Below, in pieces: positions 58,395 to 64,000 of a stretch of 64,000 nt of DNA. The stretch is from Thalassia testudinum (lineage: Eukaryota > Streptophyta > Magnoliopsida > Alismatales > Hydrocharitaceae): assembly GCA_037157565.1 (NCBI GenBank), contig JAZHRO010000073.1, positions 92,358,001 through 92,422,000 of the forward strand. Direction: 5' to 3'. Both the position numbers and the translations under genes were made by a program. The notes under the pieces were generated by a model that saw only the letters and a program-made list of their open reading frames with translations, had not been told where the DNA came from and did no database searches. Numbering within the stretch: the first letter of the stretch is position 1; the number at the start of each line of letters is the position of its first letter.

Positions 58395-59297
58395 CAACCT
58401 TTGTTTTGAAGACTTTCCAGGCCATAGAAGCTTGATTCGCTCAGCTCGGCTTAATTCACTTGAGCATTGACAAGACAAATCGGAATCTCTCCTAACTAAG
58501 GATGTATTCTTGTACTTGAGACACCAGTACAGGATCCGTTGGTTTGCTTTTACTTGAGAGATTAAGTAAACTTGGTTCACACTACACATATCAGGAAAGA
58601 CCAGGTGAACATAAGATCCAACCCTAGTGTTCATTAGGGAAGGTGGAGTCCTTACCTGTGTGCGCAGGTAGAATTTTTATCCAAGGCTTTAGTCTTGTGT
58701 TTAGGAGCGACTCTTTCCACCAAAAAGAAACTCTCCCACTAAAAAGAAAAAAAGTGTGCTCCTTCAAAAAAATTGTTGCAAGAGATATACTGACACGTGT
58801 TTCAAAAAAAAAAAAGTTACAAATAAGTCAGTATATCTCACAAATGTCTGTAAAGTCTTCGCCCTACAAAAAGTTATTCAGGCAGGTTACAAATACCTTA
58901 TTTTCCTTTGAGCCACAAAAATCAGAAAATGGGAGTTGAGTTTTTCGTCATCTTCTTAAGGGTCAATCCGAAAACACGAGCTGAGACTGGGACCAACCTA
59001 TACTTAAAGATTCGTGAAATCCTGGGCTAGAGTCTTAATGTTCATCTGGTCAGTCTTGATCCTTCACTATGCACAAGCCATAACTTCTTGAGCTCTCGAG
59101 TACGAAAATCGTGCTTAAGGTTTAAATATCAAGAGTCCTGGTTAATCGAGAGATGATCTTTGTCATGTGAGACTTAAAGTACTGGTAGTCTTATCTACAA
59201 TTGGTTCTCACAATATCCAACAATAAACACACCTATATTGCCTCAGAAGAAAATCTTCCGCTTAAGATCATTTCTAAATGCTACAAAAAAAAAAAAT
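58395..59297 (+). other. C-young 3' untranslated region, right of A2
   Basis: Matches the C-old region 25012-25930 in reverse. No env-like frame is present, only short frames. Confidence 0.75.
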
Positions 59298-59335
59298 CTT
59301 TTGCTAGTGACTAGCAAAAGATAGGCATGGGGGTA
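59298..59335 (+). promoter_or_regulatory. Hairpin and polypurine tract before C-young 3' LTR
   Basis: CTTTTGCTAG-TGA-CTAGCAAAAG (59298-59320), a perfect 10-bp stem, then ATAGGCATGGGGGTA before the LTR at 59336. Confidence 0.88.
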
Positions 59336-60901
59336 TGATTGCACCGCAAAAATACACCTACAATAGTGCCTTCTTGTGCTATTTCCTAGCACTACCTGTG
59401 CATATTAGGATTCCGCAGTTGCATTTGTAAAAATACATGTATACATGCATCTAATTGAGTGGAAAGAAGAATGAAATAAGTGGCCTTGCATTTTACCTTT
59501 TCTCCTCAAGTGACTCTTTACAAAAATCCACCACCTCTATTTTTTATTTCCACTTGGTTTTTTTTCTTTCCTATGACTGCATTTTCTTCCTCGTGCCATG
59601 CTTGCTGTAGCTGCCCTTGTCCTTCCCTGTGGCTGCCATTCCATCCCTCTACCTGCAACTGCATGCGGCCATGCCATTCCTCTTCTATTTAAAGACCGCA
59701 GCTCCTGCCTTTGCAAAGAGAGCCTGGTCCTATCCAAGAAAAATCCCACAGGCAGCTCCATCTCCAGGCCACACCGTCCTCTCCTCCATTCCCCTCCATA
59801 CGCCGATCCTCCTCCCAGGAGAAACCCGGCGGGCAGGAGCTCTCACTGTGGTGCACACCACCACAGTGAGACCACCACCGCCTAGCTCTTCAAAGAGCTG
59901 GTGGGCGTGGTGGGTCTGTTTTCATTTTTTTGGCATTCTCGCACCTTCCCGCCATTGGAGCAGCTTCAAGGTCTGAAGCTTGAAGCAGCAGCAGCAGCAG
60001 CAGCCCTAGCCATTCTGCGCAAGCCTGCAGGCACCCCAGCCCCTCTGCGCGCGCCTGCAGGCCTTCTCTGCCTCCGCTTTCTCCGCTCTGTCTCACGCCC
60101 TATCGCCCGCAACCGGCCACTACACGTCTTTGCAGCGGCCGACCAAGCGCCTCCCTGCCCCCTGCAGCACCTGCAAGCTGCAGGCGCCCTCGCCCTCCAG
60201 CCCCGCACGCTCTGTCGCGAGCTCTCCGCTCTCGCAACCGATCGACACAGGTGCTCCTCTCTGTGCGAACAAGCACCTGCGTGCGCGCATGTTGAAGACC
60301 TCTAGACGACGCCCTCCATCTGCAGATGACTTAACCCTCCTGCGGCAGTGCTCTCTCTCTCCTCTCTCTCTCTGTCACAACACTCTCTCTCACTCTCTTC
60401 ACCGACGCATACACACCTACACTCACACTTTCACACACACACACACACCTATACTCTATTATAAGCATATATATATACGTATACTTATATATAGTGATAT
60501 ATATATACATATATTGATATACATATATAGACTTATATTTATACATATAGTAGTACGTATATACTTATGTATTAGTACACATCTATATATATATATACCT
60601 ATATATATACACTTATATATATATATATACATATATACATATACTAATATGCATATACGTATATATATATACTTACATCTATATATATAGTAGTATTAGT
60701 ATACTTATATACATATATAGATATATATATATACTTATATATATACTTATATATATAGTTATATATATATATATATATACATATATATACATATCTAGAT
60801 ACATATATCTATATACCTATATATATACATCTATATAGTATTATATACATACATACATATACATATATATATATACATTTATCCATATATATATCTATAA
60901 C

Positions 60902-60985
<84 letters not shown>

Positions 60986-61903
60986 GCTACATATATCTAC
61001 ATATATTACTATGTCCTTATACATACATATATATATATATACCTCTATATAGTTATATATACATACACACACATATATATATATATATACATATACACTT
61101 ATATATATACATATATATATATCTACATATATATATATACCTATACATTTATAACTATATATATATATATACATATAGATATATTTACATATATACATAT
61201 ATATATAAATATTCACATTATTTACCATACGCTGTATCGTGGGAATATCTACACCAGTTGCTGATATTCCCCGATACACGCGTACAAAAAGTGTGGTTAC
61301 ATACATCTTCCACCATCCATCCCACACTCCACGCGGCACCTAGTCCTGTTGGTTGCGTCTCTCTAGACGACGACTGACTCGTCACCGTGCTACACTCCAT
61401 CTCCGCCTCCACCCCCACCCTTTTATATACATAATATATACATATATATATATATACTGTATTTACTTTATTTCTATTTTGCTTTCGTGTTAGTAAAAAG
61501 ATAAAAAAAATATATAAAAGAGAAAAGATAATCTTTGACTTGCAGGTACCCCGTCCTACGAATAGCAAGACTCGTTTTGGAACCCTATTTTGGCTTAAAG
61601 CCAAGAACTCAATTTTGAGGGTGTGCCTCAAGGACAAAGATTACCAGAAAAAAATATAAATGAGAAAAACATCAAAAACACAATAAACGAACGGAAGAGG
61701 CTCATTGTAAGAAAGGCGTAGAAACTTCACTTGTACCCCACTTCCCTGAGTTCGACCCTGGGCCTAAAAGTGAAAAGAGAAAATCAAGTAGGCCAGGTTA
61801 AAAATTTTGGAAAGAGATGGTTAGGTCCAATTTAGGTTAACCACTATACACATTTCAACGATAAAATCACGATATTAACAACCTATTCGGGTCCAACCAT
61901 ACA
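59336..61903 (+). repeat. C-young 3' LTR
   Basis: 2,568 bp, uninterrupted. A 12-bp hairpin at 59842-59870, GC-rich part, CT/CA microsatellites, TA array 60460-61212, hairpin 61234-61277, U5 motif 61741-61762, end ACCATACA. Confidence 0.93.
60460..61212. repeat. TA-rich array in C-young 3' LTR
   Basis: About 750 bp, including a nearly pure AT run at about 60908-60980. It is longer than in the partner 5' LTR, as expected for an unstable microsatellite. Confidence 0.9.
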
Positions 61904-61908
61904 GCGGG

Positions 61909-63735
61909 TCCAGTGGGATCATAAGGCAGAGGAGGGTTTGCAATAGGGACATAAAAGTGAGGTGCTGCAGCGAGATTAGCCTGAAATCCCGGTGGAATGC
62001 TCGGAGCCTGCAGAATCTGATGAACCTGCCCGTGAGAAGGTCGTACTTGTGGCTGAGGACCACGGGGTACGAAATTTCGTGGGTTTGGAACAGGTTGGGC
62101 AGGAAGAGTGCCCTGAGATTGAGTTGCCATGCGTAGTTGACTGATCTCAGCATTTTGCTGTGCCAATTGTTGCTAAGGAGTGGTCATGCTCTCTTCATGG
62201 TGCTTTGACATTTCCATCATCATTCGCATCAATTTGTCAAGAGGACTTGATGCATGTTCTATTTGTGGTACGCAAGGGCCTGATGGTGGATTTGCCATAG
62301 GATTAGACTGGGCCCTTGGGATGATGGGTGCGGACGGTCACATTGGTCCACCTGCGGGGTTTTGGCACTACGGGTTGTTGCACCATGCGAAGTTCGGATG
62401 ATTTCGCCACCCTAGGTTATAAGTGGCAGAGAACGGGTTATTTCCTACGGCGCAAGCATCTTCTATGCCAGAAGACGTGTCAGCATGTAAATATGCATCT
62501 AACCACACGGAGGCTTGGTCCTCCGTGTCAAAATATTGGCTCGCATAAGCCAGATCCACATGACTTACCGAGTCGCTTGGTGCGACACTCGGTAAGTAAG
62601 GTCTTATGGGGTTTCTCGGGATAAGCCTAGTGTTGGAAGAATTGGGATTGTGACGAAGTGGTGAGGCAGGGGTGTTTACCAAAGAATAGGCAGGGTTGGC
62701 CAGAAGATCATCCAGCTTCTTGTGCACGACGGAGACTTCATCCAATTTCTGTGCGATAAGGCTAAGATCAGTGGATGAATGGGAGGGTCCCGTGTCAACT
62801 TCGTGGACATTACGGGGTAGGCTGGTACGATTAAAGGCGATAATGGAGGCATTGTTCACTGAGTTTTCGCTCATATTTTCAAATAATTTAAATGCTCCAT
62901 TCTTGTCTTTGTTCATGAAATTCCCTTCGCAGGAAGCATCTGCAATCTGCTTAAAAGTCTCATTTAGCCCATAGTAGAAAATCTGGGCTATATGCCACTT
63001 AGGCAGACCGTGGTGCAGACACTTCCTGAGGAGGTCATTATATCGCTCCCATGCCTCATGAAACTATTCGCCATTTTGTTGCGTAAATGAAGTGATAGCA
63101 CGGCGAAGCGCTTTGGTTTGCCAGATTAGGAAGAACTTCTTGAGAAACGCTGTTCGCATCTCTTCCCAAGAGTGGATGGTTCTCCCAAGGGTGCGTAACC
63201 ACTGTAACGCTTTATCCCGCAATGAAAACGGGAAAATTTTCATGAGGACTATGGGTAACTCGATATTTCTCGATTTAACAGTTTCAGCCAATCGGGTTAG
63301 GTCTTCCAAGTGCAGAAAAGGATCTTCACTTGCAAGACCATGGAAGTGAAAATTTATCAGGCCAATTATGTTAGGTTTCAATTCAAAGTCGTCCCCACCC
63401 ATGGGGACCCGAATTTGTCCTACAGTCTCTGTAGCAGCAGGATTCTGATAGGAGCTAAGAGACCTAGGCTCCTCCCATTCAGGAGGGTTCTGCATTTCCT
63501 CCAATGTTTCCCGAATGGCTTCAATTTGTTCATTATACATTTCCATTTGGGCTTGGAGGCGGGTTATTAGATCCAAGGCTCCACCACCTGGTGGGTTTTG
63601 AGGGCGGTTTCCTCCCTCGGGATTTAGGGGTGGACGTGCAGCCATGTTTGTGGAGGAGGAGGACGATTCGGCTTCTTTTCTAAATTTATCAGACAATTCA
63701 CACAGTTCAGGGTTTTGTGACCTCCTCCCAAACAT
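61909..63735 (-). pseudogene. Gag of C-old, right of the C-young insertion
   Basis: The start is an ATG at 63735 (MFGRRSQNPELC). In order: an S- and P-rich part, a coiled-coil-like stretch (LQAQMEMYNEQIEAIRETLE), the retrotransposon gag domain (DPFLHLEDL, FPFSLRDKALQWL, WEEMRTAFLKKF), then a central part and a Q/P-rich tail. A zinc knuckle is not evident. One frame runs the whole way, with TAG stops at 63064-63066, 62368-62370 and 62173-62175, each replacing a likely CAG or CAA. The frame is cut at 61909 by C-young and goes on at 30551. Confidence 0.88.
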
Positions 63736-64000
63736 GCACTACTGCGGGAAGAATTGGGGAGATAAGAAGGGAAAAGAGATGAGAGAAATGACGCCGCAAA
63801 GGTACACTTGATGACAAATCAATACAATCAAATTCCTAACCTCTACAGTGTGCCCTTAGACCTAAAGATCTAAGTTACCTACTATCACGAACTATAGAAC
63901 CGAATGCGAGCACCGCAGAACCACCGGGCCAGATTGAAAGGCCGTTTGCCCCAGTCTTAGACACCCGATAGCACGCGAGAACTTTCACCAGCACGTAGGC
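63736..64000 (-). other. C-old leader (partial)
   Basis: Noncoding sequence upstream of gag, matching 45290-45500 of C-young in reverse. The primer site and 5' LTR lie beyond the window. Confidence 0.7.

Larger units (their letters stand above)
30552..61903 (+). mobile_element. C-young: family-C gag-pol element, carrying D and A2
   Basis: A plus-strand element bounded by LTRs TGATTGCACC..ACCATACA. The 5' LTR is at 30552-32267 plus 43364-44170 and the 3' LTR at 59336-61903. It is flanked by a perfect GCGGG duplication (30547-30551, 61904-61908). With the inserts D and A2 removed it is about 12.6 kb. It is inserted in opposite orientation into another member of its own family. Confidence 0.92.
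22438..64000 (-). mobile_element. C-old: Athila/Tat-type gag-pol retrotransposon (interrupted, partial)
   Basis: A minus-strand element with its 3' LTR at 22438-24973, polypurine tract at 24974-24986, integrase, RT/RNase H and protease from 26346 to about 30200, the gag C-terminus to 30551, and the rest of gag at 61909-63735. The 31-kb interruption (30552-61903) is C-young with its own inserts, flanked by GCGGG. Joining the flanks restores the same sequence order that C-young shows near 46200. The 5' LTR lies beyond the right edge. All genes carry stops. Confidence 0.9.

Noticed and set aside
50390..59335. An env-like gene between integrase and 3' LTR of family C, as some Athila elements have
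   Set aside because: The C-young interval without A2 is only about 1.3 kb of stop-rich DNA, and C-old agrees.

Overview
The window looks like repeat-rich heterochromatin of a flowering plant. Almost every base can be assigned to LTR retrotransposons or their remains. I see no cellular gene, rRNA, true tRNA gene or CRISPR array. The plant origin rests on Ty3/gypsy Athila/Tat-type proteins (a protease with DLG at its active site, RT with FMDD, an integrase ending in a GPF-type module), on tRNA-Asp-type primer-binding sites, and on TG..CA LTRs with 5-bp target duplications. The species cannot be named from what is visible.

Four families are labelled here by letter. E is an Athila-type element on the minus strand at the left edge: protease and gag at 1-2451, leader to about 3480, candidate 5' LTR to 6881. 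A is a non-autonomous family with LTRs of about 1.7 kb and one long open frame of unknown function instead of gag-pol. Its copies are A1 (8273-15873, TSD GTTTC), A2 (50788-58389, TSD ATATT), the solo LTR A3 (19631-21420) and the LTR fragment A4 (21931-22437). C is a gag-pol family with LTRs of about 2.5 kb, present as C-old (minus, 22438 to beyond the window) and C-young (plus, 30552-61903, TSD GCGGG). D is a non-autonomous family with LTRs of about 2.7 kb (32268-43358, TSD GTTAT) that carries an extra, inverted LTR inside it.

Layout, left to right: E; about 0.8 kb unassigned; a Copia/Sirevirus-like LTR piece split by A1; a LINE fragment (about 16160-17013, minus); about 1.6 kb unassigned AT-rich DNA; a second copy of the E-LTR-like AGCT-rich repeat, split by solo LTR A3; fragment A4; then C-old. 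C-old is interrupted inside gag by C-young in opposite orientation. C-young is itself interrupted twice, by D within its 5' LTR and by A2 in its 3' untranslated region. The nesting gives the order C-old, then C-young, then D and A2.

How the parts work together: only C and E encode recognisable replication proteins, and all copies here are broken by stops, frameshifts or loss of catalytic residues. A and D encode no recognisable gag or pol. Their LTRs do not resemble those of C, yet they share with C a tRNA-Asp-type primer site, an internal AGGACAT..GGCATGGGGG motif, and a terminal hairpin plus polypurine cassette directly before the 3' LTR. The simplest reading is that A and D were copied in trans by a C/Athila-like helper. 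Signals that merit a second look are the orphan frame of family A with its hydrophobic C-terminal region, the inverted LTR in D that would give long hairpin RNA, tRNA-like A/B boxes inside family-A LTRs, and repeated covarying stem-loops in the 3' regions of A.
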